DNA of 64,000 nucleotides from Marinomonas aquimarina (GTDB lineage Bacteria > Pseudomonadota > Gammaproteobacteria > Pseudomonadales > Marinomonadaceae), in NCBI RefSeq assembly GCF_900089755.1, contig NZ_FLOC01000003.1:1-64000 (forward strand), read 5' to 3'. Shown here piece by piece: positions 56,673-64,000 of the stretch. How positions within the stretch are numbered: position 1 is the stretch's first letter; the number at the start of each line of letters is the position of its first letter. Made by a program: the position numbers and the translations under genes. The notes beneath the pieces were generated by a model, which ran no database searches, had not been told where the DNA came from, and saw only the letters and a list, made by a program, of their open reading frames with translations.

Positions 56673-57455
56673 TTAGTGAAGTTCACGCCAGTATTCTTTG
56701 TTCAACAGGTATGCGAAGATACCGAACAGAACAATAAATAATAACACTTTTATGCCCAATGATTCAGCCTGTAAACGGCTTGGTTCTGCTACATACACCA
56801 AGAAATTTGTAATATCGTAAGCGACTTGGTCAAATTCTTCTTCAGACAATTGGCCTTCTGTCTTCTGCACTACAACATTACATTGCTCTTCCGTTAAAAC
56901 ATCGCCGGTAAGTGTATCAAATTTTGGCTTGCCATGCTCATCCAATGCAGGCGCTTGTGCACAAGTCATGTGACGCACACCCTGTAGATGTTCAAGCACG
57001 TTTGGCATACCAACACTTGGGAACACTGTATTGTTAACACCCCAAGGACGTGTCTCATCTTCGTAAAAAGACTTTAGGTAAGTGTATACCCAATCGTGAC
57101 CACGTAGACGCGCCTCCAGCGTTAGATCCGGTGGTGTCGCACCAAACCAGTTCTTGCCATCACCTGCGTCCATGGCATTGGACATCAAGTCACCGATCTT
57201 TTTACCAGAAGGTAGCAAGTTTTCTTCAAACAAGTCCGCTGGAATACCCAGATCATTGGCAGCACGCTCATAGCGCGCATAGCCCATTTCATGACAGCCA
57301 GCACAGTAGTTAGTGTACAACTGCAAACCACGCTGCAAAGACGCTTTGTCGTGTAGATCCGGTGCCATATGCTCTAAGTGCACCCCTGCACCACCAGCCG
57401 CGAAAGTCATCGCCGACGCGAACACCAGCGCCACTGTTGCGAAAATCTTTTTCAT
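56673..57455 (-). CDS. petC: Cytochrome c1 of the bc1 complex
   Basis: Periplasmic haem protein passing electrons from the Rieske protein to soluble cytochrome c. Signal peptide (MKKIFATVALVFASAMTFAA), haem motif CAGCH, GAGDGKNWFGATPPDLTLEA, and a C-terminal TM anchor (LLFIVLFGIFAYLLNKEYW). 260 residues. It starts 3 nt after petB. Confidence 0.95.
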   Translation of the reverse strand: MKKIFATVALVFASAMTFAAGGAGVHLEHMAPDLHDKASLQRGLQLYTNYCAGCHEMGYARYERAANDLGIPADLFEENLLPSGKKIGDLMSNAMDAGDGKNWFGATPPDLTLEARLRGHDWVYTYLKSFYEDETRPWGVNNTVFPSVGMPNVLEHLQGVRHMTCAQAPALDEHGKPKFDTLTGDVLTEEQCNVVVQKTEGQLSEEEFDQVAYDITNFLVYVAEPSRLQAESLGIKVLLFIVLFGIFAYLLNKEYWRELH

Positions 57456-57457
57456 TA

Positions 57458-58693
57458 TTACACCCTCTCCGGAACTGGTTTAGTACTTTCCCACTTGGTA
57501 TAGAACGGCATCAAAATGAAGTATGCGAAGTACACCACTGATGCAAGCTGAGCGACGGTTGTACGGCCTTCTGTTGATGGCAATACACCCAACACACCCA
57601 ATACCACGAAACTAATGCAGAAAAGAACCAACGCCACTTTACTCATCCAACCTTTGTAGCGCATAGCTTTCACTGGGCTACGATCTAACCAAGGCAGAAC
57701 AAATAGGATGGCAATGGCACCGCCCATGGCAACCACACCCCAGAACTTAGCATCCAAACCAAACAGCGGGTACGTCACCGCACGAAGGATGGCGTAGAAT
57801 GGTGTGAAATACCAAACTGGCGCAATATGCTCCGGTGTTTTCAGCGGGTTAGCCGCCTCAAAGTTTGGCTTCTCTAGGAAGTAACCACCCATTTCAGGGA
57901 AGAAGAACACCACACCACAGAAGACGAATAGGAACACTGCCACACCAACAATGTCATGCACTGTGTAGTAAGGGTGGAAAGGGATGCCGTCTAATGGAAT
58001 ACCGTTTTCATCTTTGTGCTTCTTGATATCAACACCTTTCGGGTTGTTCGAACCCACATGGTGAAGTGCCAACAAGTGCAACACAACCAAGGCAACCAAC
58101 ACCAATGGCAGCGCAATCACGTGCAAAGAGAAGAAGCGGTTTAGGGTGATACCAGAGATCAAGTAGTCACCACGCACCCATTGCGCTAGGTCTGGACCAA
58201 TCATTGGAATCGCACTGAAAAGTGAGATGATTACCTGTGCACCCCAGTATGACATTTGACCCCATGGCAGTAGGTAACCCATGAAGGCTTCAGCCATCAG
58301 TGCTAGGTAAATCGCCATACCAAACAACCACACCAATTCACGTGGCTTTTGGTATGAGCCGTATAGCAGACCACGGAACATGTGCAAGTACACGACCACG
58401 AAGAACGCCGACGCGCCGGTGGAGTGCATGTAACGAATCAGCCAACCGTATTCTACATCACGCATGATGTACTCTACCGATGCAAACGCACCTTCAGCCG
58501 ATGGGTTGTAGCTCATCGTCAACCATACGCCCGTCAGCAATTGGTTAACCAATACCAATAAAGACAACACACCAAACAAGTAAAGAACGTTTAGATTCTT
58601 TGGTGCGTAGTATTTACTCATGTGTTTTTCGAAAGCTTGTGTAACCGGTAGACGCGCATCTACCCAAGCCATCAAATCTTTCATTGCAGCCAT
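57458..58693 (-). CDS. petB: Cytochrome b of the bc1 complex
   Basis: Integral membrane subunit with two b haems and the quinol sites; about nine TM helices. Haem-ligating His pairs lie in MHSTGASAFFVVVYLHMF and HVIALPLVLVALVVLH. The Qo motif reads PVWYF instead of PEWY, a variant I recall as common in gammaproteobacteria. 411 residues. It overlaps the petA stop by 1 nt. Confidence 0.96.
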   Translation of the reverse strand: MAAMKDLMAWVDARLPVTQAFEKHMSKYYAPKNLNVLYLFGVLSLLVLVNQLLTGVWLTMSYNPSAEGAFASVEYIMRDVEYGWLIRYMHSTGASAFFVVVYLHMFRGLLYGSYQKPRELVWLFGMAIYLALMAEAFMGYLLPWGQMSYWGAQVIISLFSAIPMIGPDLAQWVRGDYLISGITLNRFFSLHVIALPLVLVALVVLHLLALHHVGSNNPKGVDIKKHKDENGIPLDGIPFHPYYTVHDIVGVAVFLFVFCGVVFFFPEMGGYFLEKPNFEAANPLKTPEHIAPVWYFTPFYAILRAVTYPLFGLDAKFWGVVAMGGAIAILFVLPWLDRSPVKAMRYKGWMSKVALVLFCISFVVLGVLGVLPSTEGRTTVAQLASVVYFAYFILMPFYTKWESTKPVPERV

Positions 58694-59289
58694 TATGCGT
58701 TACCTCCAGCGTCAACACCGACTTCGATAACCGAATCATCAATAAAACGATGCGGTGGCACCACTAGGTTCGTCGGGGCTGGTACACCCTTGTAGACGCG
58801 GCCAGCCAAGTCAAAACGTGAACCGTGACAAGGACAATTGAAACCACCTAGCCATTTCTCCCCCAAATCTTCAGGCGCGATTTCTGGGCGGTAGGTAGGA
58901 GAACAGCCAAGATGCGTACAAATTCCAAGTAAAACGGCAATCTCAGGATTGATTGAGCGGTGCTCGTTTTGCGCATAGTCTGGCTGCTGTTCAACCGTAG
59001 ACGTTGGGTCTGCCAGTTGATCATTCAATTTGGACAAATCAGCAACACTTTGTGTCGAACGACGAACAACCCAGACAGGCTGACCACGCCACTCAACAAT
59101 CATTTGCTGACCCACTTCTAGTTTACTAATATCGGCCTTCACCGGTGCGCCAGCCGCTTTCGCTTTGGCACTTGGATTCCATGAGGCAACAAAAGGCGTT
59201 GCGATCCCTACGGCACCCACTGCGCCAATCGCGCTAGTTGCACCTAATAGAAATCGACGACGGCCCTTATTTACGCCGCTTTGACTCAT
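58693..59289 (-). CDS. petA: Rieske iron-sulfur subunit of the bc1 complex
   Basis: The N-terminal Tat signal/anchor is GRRRFLLGATSAIGAVGAV. The [2Fe-2S] site uses CTHLGC and CPCHGS (two Cys and two His). The start is ATG 59289 (198 residues, GGGAGAG upstream), since the frame to 59334 would put 15 odd residues before the Tat motif. First gene of petABC. Directly downstream of the rpsI terminator. Confidence 0.95.
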   Translation of the reverse strand: MSQSGVNKGRRRFLLGATSAIGAVGAVGIATPFVASWNPSAKAKAAGAPVKADISKLEVGQQMIVEWRGQPVWVVRRSTQSVADLSKLNDQLADPTSTVEQQPDYAQNEHRSINPEIAVLLGICTHLGCSPTYRPEIAPEDLGEKWLGGFNCPCHGSRFDLAGRVYKGVPAPTNLVVPPHRFIDDSVIEVGVDAGGNA

Positions 59290-59439
59290 TATGGTTCTCT
59301 CCCACCAATTTACTGTCAACAAGCCCAAATCCATAAAAAAAATAAGGATTTGAATACTTTAACTGATGTTATGGGAAAGGGAATTTGGTGACAAGGCAAC
59401 ATTTTTGCACAATCACAAAACACTGATTTGAGACATAAA

Positions 59440-59465
59440 AAAACGCCTGCGAATGCAGGCGTTTT
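59440..59465 (-). terminator. Rho-independent terminator after rpsI
   Basis: AAAACGCCTGC / GCAGGCGTTTT stem with a 4-nt loop and a seven-T tail on the minus strand. Confidence 0.88.
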
Positions 59466-59489
59466 GAAGAATTCGAAGCGTAGTAAAAA

Positions 59490-59882
59490 TTAACGCTTAG
59501 AGAACTGTGGACGACGACGTGCTTTACGTAGACCAACTTTCTTACGTTCAACCTGACGAGAGTCACGAGTAACGTAACCAGCAGAACGTAGAGTGCGACG
59601 TAGTGTCTCGTCGTATTGCATTAGCGCACGAGTGATACCGTGACGGATAGCACCTGCTTGACCAGAGATACCACCACCGCTTACTGTAACGTAAACGTCA
59701 AATTTTTCAGTTGCTTCAACTAGTTCTAGTGGCTGACGAACAACCATGCAAGAAGTTTCGCGACCGAAGTATTGCTCTAAAGAACGGTTGTTAACAACTA
59801 GGTTACCAGAACCTGCCTTTAGGAATACACGAGCGGTAGACGTTTTACGACGACCAGTTCCGTAGTATTGAGTAGCTGACAT
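59490..59882 (-). CDS. rpsI: 30S ribosomal protein S9
   Basis: Small-subunit protein whose basic C-terminal tail reaches the P site. Hallmarks: [54 protein letters not shown] and final SKR. 130 residues. Downstream of rplM by 15 nt; one operon. Confidence 0.97.
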   Translation of the reverse strand: MSATQYYGTGRRKTSTARVFLKAGSGNLVVNNRSLEQYFGRETSCMVVRQPLELVEATEKFDVYVTVSGGGISGQAGAIRHGITRALMQYDETLRRTLRSAGYVTRDSRQVERKKVGLRKARRRPQFSKR

Positions 59883-59897
59883 AATGATCTTCCCGTA

Positions 59898-60326
59898 TTA
59901 GATGTTTAGTTCTTGTGGCTGTTGTGCTGTGTGCGGATGCTCAGCGCCAGCATATACTTTCATTTTCTTGTGCATAGCACGGCCTAGAGGGCCTTTTGGA
60001 AGCATGCCTTTAACAGCGATCTCAAGAACGCGCTCTGGAGCGTGATCAATCAACTTCTCAAAGCTCATAGAACGTAGGCCACCTGGGTAACCAGTGTGAC
60101 GGTAGTAGTTCTTGTCAGAAGCTTTTTTACCAGTTACACGTACTTTCTCAGCGTTGATAACAACAATGTAATCACCAGTGTCAACGTGAGGAGTGTATTC
60201 TGCTTTATGCTTACCGCGTAGACGGCGAGCAATTTCTGTAGCCAAACGACCAAGAGTTTTGCCTTCAGCATCAACCACGAACCAGTCGCGGCGTACTTCA
60301 GCAGGTTTTGCAGTAAAAGTTTTCAT
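59898..60326 (-). CDS. rplM: 50S ribosomal protein L13
   Basis: Primary large-subunit assembly protein. Hallmarks: [55 protein letters not shown] and [10 protein letters not shown]. Starts at ATG 60326 (142 residues, as in E. coli) with AAGGG upstream; six extra residues to 60344 are not needed. First gene with rpsI. Confidence 0.97.
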   Translation of the reverse strand: MKTFTAKPAEVRRDWFVVDAEGKTLGRLATEIARRLRGKHKAEYTPHVDTGDYIVVINAEKVRVTGKKASDKNYYRHTGYPGGLRSMSFEKLIDHAPERVLEIAVKGMLPKGPLGRAMHKKMKVYAGAEHPHTAQQPQELNI

Positions 60327-60439
60327 TAAAAAACCCTTTATCATTTACATGCTGTGCGCATGTCAATACCTATTATTATTGGTTACGCGGTCAGGTTATG
60401 ACGGCATAACGTACTCATACTCAAATTAAGAGCTCGCGA

Positions 60440-60445
60440 ATTATA
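60440..60445 (-). promoter_or_regulatory. Probable -10 element of rplM-rpsI
   Basis: A perfect TATAAT on the minus strand about 115 bp before the rplM start; the -35 is weak. The long leader would suit autogenous control by L13, as known in E. coli. Confidence 0.45.
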
Positions 60446-60485
60446 ACCAAAGCACTTTAAAAACTAAAGCCCTTTCAGCAGTTAA

Positions 60486-61613
60486 TTACGGACGATGCTC
60501 TAGGGCTAAGTATTCTTCTGATTGCATTTCCAGCAATCGACTCACGGTACGATCGTATTCGAACGCCAAACGCGTACCGATATAGATTTCAGGAATCGCC
60601 ACTTCCGCCGAAATAATCACTTTGACATGGCGATCATAGAATTCATCAATCAAGTTAATGAAGCGGCGCGCCATATCATCGCGAGGCGAATCAAACTGCG
60701 GTAAATCCGAAATAATAATGGTGGAGTACAATTTAGCGATCTCAATATAGTCCACTTGGCTTCGTGGACCATCACAGAGCGCCTTAACCGTAAACCAAGC
60801 CACGTCTTCACAACTGCGTAGCAGAGGAATAGAGCGACCTTCGATTTCTACTTCACCACCTTCTTCGATGCTGTCTTGGTTAACCGCTAGGCTGCAAAAA
60901 CGCTCGTTTAAGGCATCAGATGCTTCAGGCGTAAGTGGGAAATGGTATAATTTCGCTTGCTTCAAGGTACGTAAGCGGTAGTCGATGCCACCATCTACGT
61001 TCATAACTTTGGTGTGTTGATTCACCAAATCAATGGCAGGCAAGAAGCGCGCACGCTGCAAACCGTTTTTATACAAGCCATCTGGTTCAATGTTGGAGGT
61101 GGCGACCAATACCGTACCATTTAAGAACAACTGCTCTAACAGTCCCGCTAGGATCATCGCATCGGTAATGTCCGTGACAAAAAACTCATCAAAACACAGC
61201 ACCTGTGCTTTTTCAGAGATTTGCTTACCAACGATTTCTAACGGGTTTTTGGTGTCGCTTAACTTGCGCAGTTCTTGATGCACCATTTGCATAAAACGGT
61301 GAAAGTGCAGTCGCAACTTGCGCTCAACAGGCAAACATTCAAAGAAGGTATCCATCAGGTAAGTTTTACCTCGACCTACACCGCCCCAGAAATACAGCCC
61401 TTGTTCAACATTAATGTCTGGTTTCTTTTTCTTCAGAAAACCAAACAGTGATTTTTGTGCTTTTGTCGGTTTTGAGCTATTTGCGACAATGCGCTCATAC
61501 AAATCCTGCAAAGCCTGAACAGCTTCTTCTTGAGCGGGATCGTAGTTAAAGTCTGGACGTTTTAGGTCTTCCTGATATTTCGATAACGGGGTCATTGTTT
61601 GCGGATACACCAT
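60486..61613 (-). CDS. zapE: Cell division protein ZapE (AFG1-like ATPase)
   Basis: AAA+-like ATPase that affects Z-ring stability. Walker A GGVGRGKTYLMD, Walker B VLCFDEFFVTD, sensor VLVATSNIEPDGLYKNGLQR and DLPQFDSPRDDMARRFINLI at the end. 375 residues. The start is ATG 61613 or 61595; neither has a good Shine-Dalgarno. Upstream of rplM on the same strand. Confidence 0.92.
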   Translation of the reverse strand: MVYPQTMTPLSKYQEDLKRPDFNYDPAQEEAVQALQDLYERIVANSSKPTKAQKSLFGFLKKKKPDINVEQGLYFWGGVGRGKTYLMDTFFECLPVERKLRLHFHRFMQMVHQELRKLSDTKNPLEIVGKQISEKAQVLCFDEFFVTDITDAMILAGLLEQLFLNGTVLVATSNIEPDGLYKNGLQRARFLPAIDLVNQHTKVMNVDGGIDYRLRTLKQAKLYHFPLTPEASDALNERFCSLAVNQDSIEEGGEVEIEGRSIPLLRSCEDVAWFTVKALCDGPRSQVDYIEIAKLYSTIIISDLPQFDSPRDDMARRFINLIDEFYDRHVKVIISAEVAIPEIYIGTRLAFEYDRTVSRLLEMQSEEYLALEHRP

Positions 61614-61725
61614 TGCATGTAAGATTGCGACATATTACCAAATAGATACAGAAACCTCACTATTCCCTATATTTCCCATGGTGTATTTCCGTTATAATTT
61701 GAAAAGATGTTTTGGGGAGTAAACC

Positions 61726-62169
61726 ATGGAACTAGAAGTATTCGATATCATCGTTTTTGTTACTGGCATCATCGCTGGGTTCGTTGGCGCACTTATTTTC
61801 CGCGCAATGAGTAAGAAAAGCTCTAATGACAAACACTCATCAGGTGCCGCCATTGAGGCAATGCAACACGAAATGGAGCGCCGCCAAGTGCTAGCTGACG
61901 ACCATTTCCTACAACTGTATGCTCACCTAGCCGCAGCAGAAAAGAAACTGGCTGACGCACGCAAAGCCGTACTTGATGGTGCTGCCACGCTAGCCACTGT
62001 TGAGCTAGAAAAACCTGAAGTTAACAGTGCAAACGGCACAGACTCAGAGGAAACTACCGCCCCACCACGCGACTACGCCGCCAAATCTGGTAATGATGAA
62101 GGCACGCTAAGCGAAAACTATGGCCTACACCGCAAAGCAGCGGAAGAGCCAAGCCGCGCAGCTTACTAA
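61726..62169 (+). CDS. yhcB: YhcB/ZapG family inner-membrane protein
   Basis: N-terminal TM (FDIIVFVTGIIAGFVGALIF), a coiled-coil segment (about 45-95) and an acidic, disordered tail. This is the DUF1043 layout. The family links cell division with envelope synthesis. GGGGAG lies before ATG 61726. 147 residues. Divergent from zapE. Confidence 0.9.
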   Translation: MELEVFDIIVFVTGIIAGFVGALIFRAMSKKSSNDKHSSGAAIEAMQHEMERRQVLADDHFLQLYAHLAAAEKKLADARKAVLDGAATLATVELEKPEVNSANGTDSEETTAPPRDYAAKSGNDEGTLSENYGLHRKAAEEPSRAAY

Positions 62170-62190
62170 AACAGTCCGTCAAACAAACTA

Positions 62191-62222
62191 AAAAAGCCTG
62201 CTCATTGAGCAGGCTTTTTTAT
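62191..62222. terminator. Bidirectional terminator
   Basis: AAAAAGCCTGCTC / GAGCAGGCTTTTT around a 4-nt loop with a T tract on each strand, between convergent yhcB and the Nif3-like gene. Confidence 0.88.
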
Positions 62223-62243
62223 TGCCTGTACGCAACCTTGTTA

Positions 62244-63005
62244 TTACGCAGGGTTCGGGATATCAATAAATTCGCAGTCAATTCCCCAATTATCACGAAT
62301 GTGTTCAGCCAGCGCGCGCGGACCAAAACACTCGGTCGCATGATGGCCTGCCGCACAGAAATGAATCCCTTCTTCACGGGCCGTATGAATAGTCTGCTCT
62401 GACACTTCGCCGGTAATAAAGACATCAGCATTCGCTGCCAACGCTTTACCAATGTAGCCTTGAGCACCACCGGTACACAACGCCACTTCACTAATGGGCG
62501 CACCCGATACCGCCTCAAATAGCACTACTCGGCCTACAACCTGCTCAATGATCGCCTTAAACGCCGCTGGTGCCAGTGGCTCTTGTAGTTTACCGACCAC
62601 ACCAATACTTTCTTCTAATGGCTTTTCAGACTCCAACGGTCGTAACGACTCAACCCCTAAAGCACGAGCCAAGTTGGCATTATTACCCGCCAGCAAATGG
62701 GCATCCATTGGCAGATGATAACCAAACAAATTGATGTCATTTTTAATCAACGACGATAGACGGCGATATTTCATCCCCACAATTTCAGGGACCTCACCTT
62801 TCCAAAAATAGCCATGGTGAACAATGATGGCATCCGCTTGTTTTTCGATTGCAGCCTCAATCAGCGCCATGGAGGCCGTTACACCCGTAACGACTTTGTT
62901 AATCTCTTGTTTGCCTTCCACTTGTAAACCATTAGGCGCATAATCTTTAAATAAGCGCGGCTGGTACAACGCCGTCAATTTTCTCTCGAGTTCTGTTTTA
63001 TTCAT
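62244..63005 (-). CDS. Nif3-like dinuclear metal-centre protein (YbgI family)
   Basis: Hexameric protein of the NIF3/YbgI group. Metal ligands: the His pair in AIIVHHGYFWKGE and CAAGHHATECFGP. APNGLQVEGKQEI marks the N terminus. Some members are linked to GTP cyclohydrolase I type 2 activity, but that role is not certain. The start is ATG 63005 with GGAG upstream (MNKTELERKL). Its start codon overlaps the degS start codon on the other strand by 2 nt. Confidence 0.92.
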   Translation of the reverse strand: MNKTELERKLTALYQPRLFKDYAPNGLQVEGKQEINKVVTGVTASMALIEAAIEKQADAIIVHHGYFWKGEVPEIVGMKYRRLSSLIKNDINLFGYHLPMDAHLLAGNNANLARALGVESLRPLESEKPLEESIGVVGKLQEPLAPAAFKAIIEQVVGRVVLFEAVSGAPISEVALCTGGAQGYIGKALAANADVFITGEVSEQTIHTAREEGIHFCAAGHHATECFGPRALAEHIRDNWGIDCEFIDIPNPA

Positions 63006-64000
63006 GATTACTCCATACACACTAAATAGTTTAAAAAGTCGTAATAGTCTTGTCTGGATACTACTGGGATTATGGCTCGGAACCGCCCTCTTATTTTGGC
63101 AGCACTATCAGCGCGAAAGCGGACAAAGCTTTGCCAGTGCCGCCGCAAAAACCGCTAATTCAGTGGTAAACATCTACACCTTCACCAACCAAACTTCTCC
63201 CTTTAATCACAATAGCAGCCAGACGATCACTAACCTTGGCTCAGGGGTCATTATATCGGAAGATGGCTATGTCCTGACAAACCACCACGTCATTCAGGGT
63301 GCCAGTACGGTGATTGTCTCACTTAACGACAAGCGACAAACTCGTGCCAGAATGATTGGCAGCGATCCCGCAACAGACTTGGCGGTACTGAAAATTGATT
63401 TAGACAACCTATCCCCCATTCTTCTTGGTAACAGTGATCACCTTATGGTGGGCGACCAAATCCTCGCCATCGGCAACCCATTTGGCATTGGCCAGACGGT
63501 CACGGCAGGCATCATCAGCGCGAAAGGTCGCGATAGCATTGGCCTGAACACCTACGAAAACTTCCTTCAGACCGACGCCGCCATCAACCCAGGCAACTCA
63601 GGTGGTGCACTGGTAGACTTAACGGGCCGCCTAATTGGCATTAGCTCCGCCATTTATTCTAGCTCAGGCGGCTCACAAGGCATTGGCTTTGCCACACCGA
63701 TCAATGATGCCATCAGCATCATGAAATCTATTATCAAACACGGCAGCGTCATTCGTGGTTATTTGGGACTACAAGTACAAGAAAACAACCCTCAGGTTGC
63801 GACGGCGCTCAACTTACCCGTAGAAAACGGACTGATCGTCACCAGCGTCGTACCGCAAGGCCCAGCCGCCAAGGCAGGCATCCGCGCCGGAGATATTTTA
63901 ACATCGATTGAAAAACGCACTAATCTAAGCGCACAAGACGCGCAACAGCTGGTATCCAGCTTAAAGCCTGGGGAGCGTATCAGTATTATGGGTATTCGTG
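63004..64000 (+). CDS. degS: DegS-type periplasmic serine protease (partial, runs off window)
   Basis: Membrane-anchored HtrA-family protease that cleaves RseA in the sigma-E stress response. Starts MITPYTLNSLKSRNSLVW and has one N-terminal TM helix. The catalytic triad is His in LTNHHVIQGA, Asp in ATDLAVLKI and Ser in NPGNSGGALVD. A PDZ domain begins near IRGYLGLQVQENNP. The gene is cut by the window end after about 332 codons (E. coli DegS has 355). ATG 63004 has no clear Shine-Dalgarno. Confidence 0.93.
   Translation, partial: MITPYTLNSLKSRNSLVWILLGLWLGTALLFWQHYQRESGQSFASAAAKTANSVVNIYTFTNQTSPFNHNSSQTITNLGSGVIISEDGYVLTNHHVIQGASTVIVSLNDKRQTRARMIGSDPATDLAVLKIDLDNLSPILLGNSDHLMVGDQILAIGNPFGIGQTVTAGIISAKGRDSIGLNTYENFLQTDAAINPGNSGGALVDLTGRLIGISSAIYSSSGGSQGIGFATPINDAISIMKSIIKHGSVIRGYLGLQVQENNPQVATALNLPVENGLIVTSVVPQGPAAKAGIRAGDILTSIEKRTNLSAQDAQQLVSSLKPGERISIMGIR

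Overview
The window looks like a chromosomal segment of a marine gammaproteobacterium of the Oceanospirillales. Gene content and moderate GC would fit a Marinomonas-like organism, but that is inference from gene order and protein style, not a database match. The last 18 kb carry standard gammaproteobacterial blocks: thiCESGH, rsmI | lpoA-yraN-diaA, and the series rplM-rpsI-petABC-sspAB, zapE, yhcB, nif3-like and degS. The window contains about 55 genes, a 4.5S SRP RNA, a TPP riboswitch, several terminators, two pseudogenes and a decayed integron. I saw no tRNA, rRNA, CRISPR array or prophage.

Region by region. 0.4-7.4 kb is a cyclic-di-GMP signalling block: a large hybrid sensor kinase followed by a response regulator with a GGDEF domain, and a divergent membrane CHASE-GGDEF protein. 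7.5-13.8 kb holds scattered metabolic genes: lactate dehydrogenase, a PTPS-family protein, hisI, a class II glutamine amidotransferase and an SDR, plus a broken SDR gene and the SRP RNA gene ffs. 13.8-18.2 kb is a three-gene leftward operon (M14-type desuccinylase, UvrD-like helicase, 2OG-Fe(II) oxygenase). 18.4-22.0 kb is a YnjBCD-type ABC importer. 22-40.7 kb is mixed accessory and housekeeping: hydrolases, a lipoprotein, oxaloacetate decarboxylase, a PAS-GGDEF-EAL protein, two duplicated STAS genes, a universal stress protein, a DMT transporter with an ABM enzyme, CHAD, PsiE, a pirin/LysR pair, MYG1, a formate/nitrite channel and a serine hydrolase.

The most unusual part is 40.8-46.3 kb. 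On the minus strand lie two gene cassettes, each ending in a canonical attC site. To their right is the 5' end of a dead integron integrase gene that still has a ribosome binding site and a LexA (SOS) box. The first cassette encodes an 821-residue SIR2 / P-loop NTPase / TPR-like protein with the layout of SIR2-STAND anti-phage proteins. The second encodes a small helical, HEPN-like protein of unknown function. Next to the integrase remnant, four copies of a repeat of about 249 bp, each with a long imperfect palindrome and two REP-like hairpins, surround an orphan antitoxin-type regulator gene. The cassette genes are visibly AT-richer than the flanks.

How the parts fit: the cassette pair is probably a frozen anti-phage or stress island stranded when intI died. 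The thi operon is controlled by the TPP riboswitch and makes the thiazole and pyrimidine halves of thiamine, but thiF is not in the window. The pet operon supplies the cytochrome bc1 complex and sits with the ribosomal S9/L13 and stringent starvation genes, as usual.
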